The notes below the pieces were generated by a model, which worked only from the letters and a program-made list of their open reading frames with translations, ran no database searches and was not told the origin of the DNA. DNA of 64,000 nucleotides from Eretmocerus hayati (Eukaryota > Arthropoda > Insecta > Hymenoptera > Aphelinidae), in contig CM056744.1 in assembly GCA_029851415.1 (NCBI GenBank), positions 102,271,338 through 102,335,337 on the forward strand. The letters are read 5' to 3'. The position numbers and the translations under genes are program-made. Below, piece by piece: positions 33,701 through 44,466 of this stretch (position 1 is the stretch's first letter; each line of letters begins with the position of its first letter).

Positions 33701-36700
33701 TTACACTTCACAGTCTTTAATGGACTCTGGAAATTTTACGTCCTTGAGGCAAGATTCAGCCTTCTTCAGCTTCTTGAGGTATTCGAGTGAAACGTGTCCA
33801 AGACGTATATGCCAAAGCATACCTGGTTCTAACTTCTCGGACTTTGCCTCAGACATCGCTTCGAGTTGTTTTCTCCACAGTGTGTTAAAAAGATCACCTT
33901 TCTGATCAGCTTCTAAATCCACAGTATTTGTATTTGGCTCATTTTTATCTAAATCCATATCATCTAACGTGTTGAATGAGTCACCGAACTCTTTCTTATC
34001 CTCCCTCCCAATCCCTGCGGATACTTCTACATCTGTATTCTTGGGCCACTGGCTACCTGCCTTGCTAATGTCAAGAATATCCGTCTGGGATTGCTGAAGG
34101 AGTTCGTCTAAGGTGCCTATCCGCGCGCTACAGGTAAAGACATCTAAATCGTTCTTGCACTTTTCTCCCGATCCTTTAGTTCGTAAAACTTCTAGACTGA
34201 TTATCCAGTTTGGTTTAACATATCTACCGGTTAAGAATTCTACACCCGAGATTCTATCGAAAACTGACAGTCTTTTATCGTCTAGGTAAATTCCCAAACC
34301 TAGATCAGCAAAACGTCTAAGTGAGATGAGATTTTCCGAGAGATTTGACGCGGCCACCACGTTTGATAATAAGATTGTGTCGTTACTGCAATTAGACTTC
34401 AATATCAAATTTCCCTTGCCATCTATTTCAATGTCAGCCGTCTGATTTTTGTTCGCGCTTCTAATGAATTTTCCGGTGCTTCTAGTGAAATTTTGTAAGT
34501 GTATCGATTTGTTTATGAAGTGTTCTGTAGCACCCGAGTCTGCTATGAAATTTATGTGTGTGTCGTTCTGTGAGGTACATGTAAAATCATCACCTGCAGC
34601 TCGAGCAGCAGCCTTCTTATCTCGTCCGGGTGTTCCGACGTGACTCCGCTTCTTAGCAACGTGTCCTGCTCCCTTACCACCACCTCTAGCGCCACCACCA
34701 ACCTTGCCCTTTCCCTTAGCCCAATTTGCCCTTCTAGATCTATCTGTTTTGCCGTGTGAGTGGGGAGAATTTTTAGAGAATTTAGAATTTACTAACTTGT
34801 TATCCACTTGGTGCTTCAGGGGGCAGTTTTTGCCGATGTGGTTTTTGTTCTGACGACAGACGTAACAGAACCATAGGCCTGCAGAAATGAGGGGACACTG
34901 ATATGCACGATGTCCATCCAAATTGCATCGATTGCAGCGATCCTCGTTTCCTTTTCTTGGCCTGTACGTTGCCGACGCGTACACAGTCGGGTCATATGGG
35001 GTGGACTCGGCGCTTCTGTTGTCCGCTCTGCTAGGATCTGTTCTTCTAGGGTCTGTCTTCTGTTCCGCTTCTAGCTGTAACAATAGAATTCTCATTTCCT
35101 CCATCGTCAAGGGCTCTTTGCTTTTTGCCCCAAGTGTCAAAGCGGCTTGACGAAGTTCTGTGGAGCGCCCAGCCACCGCGTTGTAAAAAGCAGATCTTAT
35201 TTCCTCTTTTGACAGTTTGATTACTCCCTCGAAGCTATGATACTCGCGCACTATATTATCGAAACGATCAATGAAATTGCTGATTTTCTCTCGCGGATCA
35301 ATTTTCATTCGATGCAACAGTGCTCTGACCGAACTCTCCGTTACATTTCTCTCTGCTCTTCTAGTGTCTCTAATGTTTTTAACTATCTCAGTAGGGTCAT
35401 CAATCTCAAGTATTTTCCTATGATAGTGTTCTTCTAGATGATTTATAATGATATCGCGGACCCAAAGCTTCCTCTTGCTCATCTCCCTAGAAGTGTATTT
35501 TCTTGACGGTTCTGAATTTACATCAATAACATCTAGTAGGTCACGAGATTTCAATTCAGTATTTAGATGATCAAACCATATATTGAAAGGAGTGGTTTTG
35601 GTGAGCTTGTACTCGCGTCTAATGTCAAGCTTGTTATTCGAATTTTTCGACAAAGTTCTATTAAACTGTCTCAATGTGTCGTTTAGATTTGAAAAGAATC
35701 TATGATGTAAATCCCCACTCACATCAGCCGAGATTTCTTCTAGGTCATCTTCTTCTAGGGCTTGGGAAGGTCTCCTGGTTGAGCTCATGAAGCTCGATCG
35801 AATTGGCGAGTCATCAGATGTTGGCAGCTGACGTGGTGTCTTGGTTGAGCTCATGGAGCTCGATCGAATTGGCGAGTCATCAGTTGTTGACTGCTGACGT
35901 GGTCTCTTGACAAATCTTGCCTGAGCGTATCGCTGTCCTTGGATATGTAAATCCAGTGGATCCGCGGCTTCCTCCACGAAGTTGTCCACGTTTACTGTGA
36001 GCATATGCATCAACATGTTTTGTTGCCACTCCTTGCCTTCAATCGATGGTCCGAAGAAATTTGCCAACGGAATGTCTTCTAGATAATACCCTCTTTTTCC
36101 TTCAACTAAACAACGACAAAATAGAATTTTAGTATTTCATCTATTCGAGCCACTAATTAATATCAATTATATTTTGAACATTGATTTCTACTTCTAATTT
36201 CTAATCAATCCTCTGAGTTTTTAATTCATTTTCTCTTTCCGAATTCAAATCCTTAGAGGATGCCAGATCTGGATTTACTTCTAAGTCAATGATCAATTGA
36301 TATTATATTTGTATATGATCAGTTACCTTGAAACGCACGGCCAGCCATATAACCTGTGACATCAGTTCGATCTATTCCTAGATCGACCACGTCACTGGCT
36401 GGATAGTCCTTCAAGTGTACAGGTAGATCTCTTGGTGGTGGCGTACCTCCCAAGAAAAGTCCACCTCCCGAATTGTAACCAATCTCCTGTAAATTTAATT
36501 TCCGTGGTTCATATATACATATATATATATATATATATACATAGTTCAGTATTTCGCCCTACTAGTACAACATAGTAGAGGATATAGTAAACTCAATGCG
36601 TAGTCCCTGAGAGAGCCCTAGCTGCATACGTGCTCCCTCCCACTGTGACCAGTCGTACGACGATCAGGTCAATTAACGCGGTTGGGGCGATCGCACACAT

Positions 36701-37606
36701 ATTCAGTTCGCGCACTCTCGAGAGTAAAACGCACTCAGGAGAAAAACCTAGTTGCATGAACATCAATGCAATTTAGGAGAATCGCCCGGGTAACTATCAT
36801 TTCTCGGCTCTAAGTACTCGCTAAGCGAGAAGAATCAGAAAAAAAACAACGAGACACGGATCACCAATTTCATACTATTTTTGTCGTTTAGTTTTTACAC
36901 GCTTCAGGAGTATCATCTTCAAAGAACTCACTCGCTGAAATTTCTTTAAGCTGTATCGGGAATTATAAACACAACGAGCAACACTTCTCGGTATAGCTAG
37001 ACGCGAATACTACACAAAAGAGAGACGGCGATTAGCCGTTCCGATCACGCGTGCTCTTGCCGGCGTCGAATTCTCGGAACCACGTGTTCGAGCCGGCACT
37101 GAAATTCTGAGCGGCGATTACTTCGTCTTCTAGGTACATCGCGAGCCATACTCATTATTTTATTCATTTTCACTTCTAATGTATATGATCTTCTAGATTC
37201 ACTATATAATTCAATCAAATTCCTTGCTCAACGCGCACTTCGATTATCAATTATACCCGCACAGTTTTGTCTTCTAGAAGAAAACTAAACAAAATTTCCC
37301 TGGTCTAATGTATACGCTAGGGAGTGGGCAATCTTCAAGCACTCGTCTATTTGCATGTTCTTCTAAACTTCTAGACGCATTGGACCCGCGGCCCGAAATT
37401 TACTCGCACTCGCGATTTTCCCTAACTCCGTAGCGTATCACACTTCTACATTTCGGCACCAAATTGTAAGCACCTACCTCGATATCTCGTGCTTCGGAGA
37501 GGTCTCTCGCCCTTGGACGATCATGCCGACCAGCCCGTCTTGCCTGCGACCTGAACCGATGTGCAGTCCCCCCGGTGCGGGTTTCTGCACGACGTGTGGG
37601 CTCCAT
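33701..37606 (-). CDS. copia Gag-protease, probably with a three-exon 5' part
   Basis: The large exon (33701-36105) encodes a gag domain ('TPFNIWFDHLNTEL' to 'LLLQLEAEQK'), two CCHC-like knuckles (CNRCNLDGHRAYQC, then CYVCRQNKNHIGKNC), the aspartic protease 'FIADSGATEHF', and the HH part of the integrase zinc domain ('WHIRLGH'). No ATG is found at the natural N-terminus. Upstream, two exons fit exactly: 37478-37606 (ATG, 43 codons, donor GAG/GTAGGT) and 36327-36486 (acceptor TTTACAG, donor CAAG/GTAACT). The latter joins in phase to a GTTTAG acceptor at 36106. Together they add 96 residues, including 'GGGLFLGGTPPPRDLPVHLK'. The spliced protein would be 897 residues. A 66-bp in-frame duplication (35784-35915) gives two 'DDSPIRSS.MSST' repeats. 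Alternatively gag starts at an internal codon and the exons are chance. Confidence 0.7.
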
Positions 37607-37610
37607 AACC
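37598..37610 (-). other. Primer-binding site, copia type
   Basis: In sense GGTTATGGAGCCC follows the 5'LTR directly. Drosophila copia has GGTTATGGGCCC here, complementary to an internal part of initiator-Met tRNA. The candidate gag ATG lies inside this site. Confidence 0.7.
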
Positions 37611-37989
37611 TGTTAGAGTAACGGGCTTCTTCTAGTAAGAACACACTTGATTATACACACAAAAAGGCGCGGAAGCACGCGAGTTTATTTACTCTAATTA
37701 TACACTAAAAGTCAATACAAAAGTGAACAATGTAAGCCCTTAGGCAGTCTTCTTCTAGTAACGAATAAAGTAATAAGAAAAATGCAACAGGTAATTGAAA
37801 ATGATATACAGCGAGTGACACGAGTTGATAGAGAAGTACTCTGGCGCGGTGAATGCACACGACTGACGAGCAGCGACGACGGCGGCGACGAGCCGCGAGA
37901 CTCATACTAGCGCCGCATGAGGGCGTCTCAGGACGGTGTTGATGCGTCGGCAGCTAAGCATGTCGATTGCCGCAGCAGAGAATCTTACA
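37611..37989 (-). repeat. 5' LTR of the copia element
   Basis: Same 379-bp sequence as the 3'LTR; followed (plus strand) by the right TSD GTTTC at 37990-37994. Confidence 0.95.
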
Positions 37990-38617
37990 GTTTCAAAAAT
38001 GACGTACATTTGGATGGGCGCCGTGAGCGGTCGTAGCCGCCCATTGCTACTATGAGGCCTTTTTTAGCGGATTCCAAGGCAGCGTGTCGCCGTGCAAAAT
38101 TGTCAACGGCATGTGACAAAGTTGAAGATGTCTAATGAAAGATTGGTGATGTCTGGTGCGAGTGAGCAATAATTCTGACTCACGTATGGAGACATTTAAT
38201 TTATTTGACTAATTCATATGCAAGTATTTCGAATACAATTAGCCCCGGTTCACGCTTCGGCGAGTCCTCGTCATGGATTTTTAAGGATTTGTGAGCTAGC
38301 TCAGAAACTCGACACATAATTTAAATGCCATTAGTTCATAAAACATCCTGATTTCGTTTGGTACATGCGCAAGTAGATAACCTTAGCAATCGCTAGTGAC
38401 AACATGATGTTCGATGTGTAGGCAAAGGAATATTTGTCATCGTGCGTAATAACGCCAACGATCAGGAGCTACATATTCTCAATTCTCGGGTGGATTTTGG
38501 CGCAATCTCAGCCTGAGCGAGTTAGTTTTTGATTGATAATTGATTCGTTGCCCGATGATAGTGCGCAAAATCACGTTGCCATAAGTGAAATATCCACTCG
38601 TTCGCCGAGTTTCTTAG

Positions 38618-38742
38618 GCTGCATTTTCACGCTGGCGATTCTTCGCCATTTGTGTAAGAGAGAACGACTTATACAACTTTCCCTCACACCAATGACGAAG
38701 ATCGCTTACCGCGGCGAAGAATCGCCACCGCGAGAATGCAGC
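38618..38742. mobile_element. 125-bp hairpin MITE in arm A
   Basis: The ends GCTGCATTTTCACGCTGGCG and ..CGAGAATGCAGC pair as TIRs (GCTGCATT..GGCGATTCTTCGCC). An equivalent copy sits at 59961-60085 in the other arm, so it was there before the arms duplicated. Confidence 0.75.
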
Positions 38743-38910
38743 TTGACTCATAGATAATAGATACTAGAATGAATAGTAGTTTGACCTACTTATATAGGAA
38801 CAGTATATGTCCTAAAAATTAGGCGATAGTAAACTGGCATGTTACGGCCGTCATGGATACTCGAAAATAACTCAGAAGAAATGTTTATTCGTTCACCGAT
38901 TGGCTCAATT

Positions 38911-39049
38911 ATTAGGTTTATTCGATTACGCCGGTCAGACCAACTCAGACTAGGTGTGACAATCGGATTTCCCTTTCTAACTTTATGAGAAAGAGAGAAA
39001 GGCTCGTTGATCTCCCCAGGTCTGCCCGCCGTAATCGAATGAACCTAAT
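38911..39049. mobile_element. 139-bp hairpin MITE in arm A
   Basis: The TIR ATTAGGTTTATTCGATTACG pairs with CGTAATCGAATGAACCTAAT. The counterpart is at 59654-59792 in the other arm. Confidence 0.75.
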
Positions 39050-39712
39050 ATTCACAGCATCGAGGAACATTGATAGTTCAGCAAATGTAGCCCAATATGA
39101 GTAGTGGAAGCAATCACATGAGACGTCAAAAATATTGCAAACGCAAATTGCATCATATCTTTTGGAGCGCCGCGCGAAGTTTTCAGCAAAGAAAATCTGA
39201 GCAACGTTGTGCAGTAGCAACAAGTTTCACGTTTGTTCAAGATAAAGTTGTATACACCTTACACTCTGTGATTTACAGCCACACGACCTTATACATTATT
39301 CTAGTAATATTAGGTTTTCGATATTTATCGATTGATTTAACCAAAAGCTGACTTAAACCTACGACAAATTTTTTTCTCGTAAAATTTTTTCCTATGCACT
39401 ATTAGACACTGTAACTTAGTATTATTCTGAGCTAGAGCCGGTACTGCTCTGCCGGATAGTGCTTGCAAGAACCTGCGTGGAACTCCGTAGTAGAAACAAG
39501 TAGCCGATTCATCGAAACCCAGCCTCATACAACAACAAGATTCTACGTGTCTACAAATATCAGGTCCACGTAAGTTTCTTCAAGTGATTCGTCTCAGAGG
39601 CTTTTGCCTTCTGCCTCCACCACGTTCTGGGTCCATCGGTGAGACAATGCATACCTAATTAGCATCACTTCAGATGCTCCTTCGTCTGGTTTTAGGCGCT
39701 GTCATCATTGAC

Positions 39713-40517
39713 CCGGTGGTGCGCCCGCCTTCCCCCATTGTAGTGGCTATTTCCACCAATTGCCGTCGCAAGCATAGATCTCGCCCTGCCCCTTTTGGGA
39801 CACCCCTCCACCATTTCATTCCAACATTCTCAGGATCTGTAAATCGCAAAATGAAAAATGTATTTATTTATTCATCTATTTCAATTAACGGCAAACAGGC
39901 TTCAACGAATTTGTCAACGATTGGCTACAATAGAGAACATTACGAAATGAAACTCATAATAATCTGTGGAAAACTGATTCCTAACTGATAATCATTAATG
40001 CAATCCACCATTGCAAACATTCTTATCCATATTCTAATAGATTCCGGCTTACTAATTCTTCGAGCTGTATTAATGAATGCTTAGAGAGCTTAGATTACGA
40101 GAAAAATAGTTGCTTTCTCACGGGCGTAGTTTGATTTCGCAAATGTTCTCACTTATTTGATCATCGCTGAACCCATTATCGTATATTATCGTAACCCATT
40201 ATAATACTACGGCACCGGGCTGCAAATGACAGGCATACGTAAGGCACTTTGCAAAAGGCATAAATTATAGTATATATTAATCGCATCAAAGGACTGTTTA
40301 CTCTACAAATTCGGATGCGGAGGTTTGCGCGTTTCACCAATTATCCTCAACTTTCAATTAACGAGATGCACTGCAAAACATCACACTACCCCGACCCAAA
40401 ATAAATTAGCCTACCCAACGTCATCCTACAGGCGTACCCCCTTCCCCTTATCACACAAACTACAATTTACCTGAAACCGGCATTATAAGAATTGTCACTT
40501 CTATGGCATCTTCAATA
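39713..40517. other. Left-only spacer, no clear gene
   Basis: This sequence has no mirror copy on the right, where arm A' abuts the satellite directly. No domain was seen. Confidence 0.5.
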
Positions 40518-41610
40518 TCATCGCCAGTGCATGGGACTTTTAGGTAGAACCCCAACCACATCGCTTTCTACGGCATCATCCGCAGAGCCCTGGCACACGG
40601 TCATGTGCAACTTGGCGCTGATAGGGTGCGGATTAACGTGGAGAGCTGACACCGTCTTCTGCGTGACCTTCTCGGCATAAGCTGGTTCATCCATGCAACA
40701 AGAGATAAGTATAAAATTCATTCAACTATCCCTTGCACATTATCCAAACTTGATAATACTGATAATACCTCTATCAGGACAATTATCCTCAAGTCTCCGC
40801 TTCTTTCTCTTCCGTGAAGAGTTCTGGGAGCCGTTGATCCATCTTCTTCCTATAAGCATTGCATCGTCCTGATCGCTGCCGTCCTCTGAAGATGTAGCTA
40901 TTCCAGAATCATTATCACTCGACTTCCACATTGGCGCCACTGGCATCAACTCGTTCATGTACCCGGTATCTGCGCAATATAATTGGGTCAGCCAATTTAC
41001 CTTCGCGTGCCTTGCTCTCATAGTATGAAGAAGATTCATGTTACCCATCGCTCCTCGCCCGTGTGAAATACTCCGACTACTCGAAGAAGGAGCCTCTCCT
41101 CGTATAAGCCTATACCACGCTCTTCCACCAATGGCATTGGTTCGTCCTTGTCACCATCACCCATTATACTGATTTTACCATTGCACGTCAAAATAAGCAT
41201 TACATAATTTACCACACCATGAGAAAAAGCGCCGAATAATGTGCGTACCTTCCGCGTCCCCGCCATTAATGCTTTCTGCGCTTTTTGCTGCTGCAACGAA
41301 ACCATCCTCATCATCCATATGTCCCCGTCGACCAGCATCAAGTCACTCGCCTCTCCTGCACCTGAGAATCACAAATCAAGCAAGTACCAAAGCTGATTTC
41401 GCAAACATATTCGTTTGCTCAAGCAATCACTCTTAGAATTTGATGTCACTGACTCTTACCAGCACCATATGCCGCACGATTATCGTGAAACTCATCATCA
41501 CTATCCTGAGCACAATGGTCGTTCATGGTGTCGTCGTCGCTGGTATCATAGTCGGCTGCAATAAGCAGGAGCCTGGCCTGGAGCTCATCGTATCTCTCTG
41601 CAAATTAAGA
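40518..41610 (-). CDS. Possible multi-exon gene, unknown function
   Basis: Several minus-strand segments look like true exons but I cannot assemble them with certainty. An exon at about 41449-41592 (acceptor TTTGCAG, donor GCTG/GTAAGAG) encodes 'RYDELQARLLLIAADYDTSD' and an acidic run. Further segments lie at about 41250-41366 and 41000-41150 ('EAPSSSSRSISHGRGAMGNM'). One at 40770-41047 contains 'NELMPVAPMWKSSDNDSGI' and a basic SRKRKKRR stretch like a nuclear localisation signal, with a donor-like GAG/GTATTA near 40770. One at 40518-40705 contains 'ALHVNPHPISAKLHMTVCQG', ending at a stop. No family was recognised. It occurs only in the left half of the giant inverted repeat, so it may be cargo of that structure. 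Confidence 0.35.
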
Positions 41611-42180
41611 AAAAATTGTGCATTTATAAGTATAGTCGATAATGAGGCGTGGAGGGAGTGTAAATCTCGCCCGATACTGCGAGCGGTGCAAGTGAGGCAA
41701 GGGGAAAATACTATAAATATGATACACAGACGAGACGCGAAAGATGAGTACTCGCCATGACCTTTGCGACTGCGCGACGAGCGAGTGAGGCGAGAAAAAA
41801 AGTGGTGAGGCAAGAAAAAAAAAGGCACGAGCGGGTGAGGCAAGAAAAAAAAGGCTCGTGCACCGACAGAATTTCTCGATATAAATTGAGATACTGGTAT
41901 CAGAATAATTACCCTACATGCCAGCAGTCGTGGGACGCGCCAATTTCCACGGGCATGTGGGGTACTTTCTCCCTGTATCAAGGAAATGGTTACTCTTGTG
42001 CCACTCATGATTGTTCTCCGGTAATATCAAAATCACCGCGACTGAGAATCCAAGCGATTCAGGAAGATTCAAATGACCTTACCAGTTTGCATGCTCCAAC
42101 TTCGATCAAAATTCAGCCATCTTCAGCTGGACAATGCGAACGATGTGAACATTTTCTGATTAAAATCTATGTGACATCAG
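41611..42180. other. Low-complexity stretch
   Basis: Contains three copies of a GAGGCRAGAAAAAAA-type repeat (about 41790-41850). The ORFs on both strands are shadows of this composition. Confidence 0.4.
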
Positions 42181-43063
42181 GTAAGCAAAATCAAACGACG
42201 AAAATAATCCGGATTTTAGAACGTTCAGCTATGCCACAAGTTCCTCGAACAGTCAGTTTGAATTAGAGAATCTCGAGATCAGATTGTGATTTTCGGTCCG
42301 TTACATATTCTAAGACAACCTTGAAAAAATTCCGGATTCTAGGACGTTCAGCTATGCCACAATTTCCTCAGAAAGTCAGTTTGAATTGAATAATCACGAG
42401 CCATGCATAGCCAGAGCTACGCGAACATCTTATCGAAAGCTTGACGCGAGGCACGACAAACAAGTACCCAAGCTTCCGCTGCTGCACGCGATATACCAGT
42501 GAAGCACGAGAAATAAGTGGCAACGTTCATTGCGCTCACCTTTGCTGTGTCAAATCTACCATACTATCAGATTTCAGTCTGTTACATATTCTAAGACAAC
42601 CTCGGAAAAATTCCGAATTTTAGGACGTTCGGCTATGCCACAAATTCGTCGAGAAGTCAGTTTGAATTGAAGAAGTTCGAGCCATGCATAGCCAGAGCTA
42701 CGCGAACTTCTTCTCAAAAGGTTGACGCGAGGCACGACAAAAAAGTACACAAGCTTCCGCTGCTGCACGCGATATACCAGTGAGGCACGAAAAATAAGTG
42801 CCAACGTTTATTGCGCTCACCTTTGCTGTGTCACATCTACCATACTATCAGATTTCAATTTTCAGTTTGTTACATATTTTAAGACAACCTTGACAAAAAT
42901 CCGGATTTTAGGAAGTTCAGCTATGCCACAATTTCCTGTGCCACATCTACCATACTACAGCTGTGTCACATCTACCATACTATCAGATTGTAAATTTTAG
43001 TCTGTTGCATATTTTAAGACAACCTCGAAAAAAATTCGGAATATAGGTTGTTCAGCTATGCCT
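42181..43063 (-). repeat. Satellite, left array (about three units)
   Basis: Inverted relative to the large array at 55010-58665. Core phrases 'AAGCTTCCGCTGCTGCACGC' and 'GTTCAGCTATGCCACAA' recur with a spacing near 280 bp; the last unit is rearranged around 42920-42990. Confidence 0.85.
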
Positions 43064-44110
43064 CACCTGCTGAGTCGAGGATTTCTTCAAAATCCATTAG
43101 CCGGGCACGTTCTGGGTGCTGCCCTAGGCGCGCCAATCTTTCTTGATCACGAGAACTCGCATCAATCGGCCACCAATATCTCCGCGTTCCTCGTGCTCCA
43201 TCAGAACTCTCAAACCACGACTCCAGGACAATCCGCAACTCATTCCTGCACCTTATAAGGAAGAATCGCTCCATCGTGTTGGATGACAGTGCACTACCAA
43301 TATCAAAAACTAGGCGCGATCTAGCCCGAAGCTCAATCTGACGCTATTACTCTGCAGTTATCGAGAAAAAGTAAAACGCTCCTACACGCTCTTCCACGTA
43401 CTGATGGCACACCGCCGCATAAAGGACTGCAGTGCACATGGGCCACCGCCGCTCGGGGCCCTGTCAGCCAATCACAGCGCGTCGCTCCATGGGCCTTTCC
43501 CCTTACTATTTTCCTTTCTGTCCTTTTACGCATCCCATCCGTATAGCACCTATACAGGATCTGGAGAGTAAACAAACACAGATCCTCGTACGTGCGTTCT
43601 CTACGCTTCTCTTATCTGGTAAATCTTGGCCCGACTTCCTCATCCTTTCTTTCCCACATGGTCTTTCGCCCTTGTGCCTCGTTTTTTTTCTTTTTTTTTC
43701 GTTTCCTCAATCACTTTCTCTTGCCGATTTTCTCTTAACTAACACACACCACATCGCACTTCTTATTCCTCAAGGCCACTTTTCAAGTAAGCCATTCACT
43801 CCCGTCCCTCATCACATTGCACGGAAAACACCACACATTCGTATGATCATAAAGCTAATGTATATACCATCTCGGTTCCTTTACACTCGCTTTTACACAG
43901 GTCACGGAGATCTTGGGATCATAATATGTATGAGTTCGGTTCCATGGAGAATTCCGAAAAACAATACTAACACCAAACGTAAAGATAATTCCCAATTCGT
44001 CATCTTTCTCTGCTAAAAACTTTGGCTGCGTATGTTCTCATGCTCCAAAATACTCGTAATTTTGACGTAGAATAATAATAAAAGCGCGGGTCGAATTTAA
44101 AAACTGTGTA
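43064..44110 (+). repeat. Inverted-repeat arm B, left copy
   Basis: The inverted partner is 53505-54362 plus 54818-55010. It starts at 'CTCACCTGCTGAGTCGAGG' and ends near 'GTGTACACTCCGCGCC'. A 194-codon ORF (43432-44016) is shared with the other arm but is rich in Phe/Leu/Pro/His low-complexity and includes a T-run; I do not regard it as a gene. Confidence 0.85.
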
Positions 44111-44466
44111 CACTCCGCGCCAACGTATACTTTCCAGAACACTGAAATATAACACTGAAATATAATCCGTATCGATCGTCTAGACAACGTTCTGAATCGA
44201 ATCTATTCGATTGAAGTTGATTCACGAATGTTCCAAGTATGAAATGTTCCGTACATGTCGTTCTAAACCAGATACCTCGGCTTGGAAAAGAGTGGCACCA
44301 CTTTTTTAACATGTTTTCAAGGTCTAAGAATCACATGAAACCCATTTCAGACGTGTGCGATGAGAAAATTTTTTTCTTATTCCAGAGGGTCAACAGTTAA
44401 AAGGTTCGTGGAAACCCTCATATATGAGTATGAAATATTTACTACTCAATGGATTTATCTTTGCAG

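Larger units (their letters stand above)
30388..37989 (-). mobile_element. Complete Ty1/copia LTR retrotransposon, 7602 bp
   Basis: Two 379-bp LTRs, TG...CA ended and identical by eye, bound the element. A perfect 5-bp duplication GTTTC flanks it (30383-30387 and 37990-37994). In minus-strand sense the order is 5'LTR, copia-type primer-binding site, leader, gag-protease, integrase, reverse transcriptase, RNase H, polypurine tract, 3'LTR; integrase before RT defines copia. Identical LTRs mean a very recent insertion, yet the gag-pol frame has one TAA (33701-33703). The element is saturated with the motif CTAGAAG in its sense strand. Confidence 0.96.
38000..39712 (+). repeat. Inverted-repeat arm A, left copy
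   Basis: The inverted partner is 58676-60694. Both run from 'GACGTACATTTGGATGGGCG' to 'GGCGCTGTCATC'. Shared open frames differ by only about three residues in 74 (38533-38757 against 59946-60170), but they are not protein-like, so I treat the arm as non-coding. Two small hairpin elements lie at the same relative places in both arms. Confidence 0.85.

Noticed and set aside
30388..37989. Heat-shock element array as the sole explanation of CTTCTAG
   Set aside because: Few sites form the needed alternating nGAAn triplets and nearly all copies point the same way; kept only as one hypothesis.
38533..38757. ORFs shared by the two copies of arm A
   Set aside because: They overlap hairpin MITEs, differ in frame support and have no protein-like features beyond the shared DNA identity.
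43432..44016. 194-codon ORF in arm B, repeated at 53705-54190 in the other arm
   Set aside because: Kept in both arms only because the DNA is duplicated; it crosses a T-run and low-complexity stretch, has no domain, and the two copies end differently.
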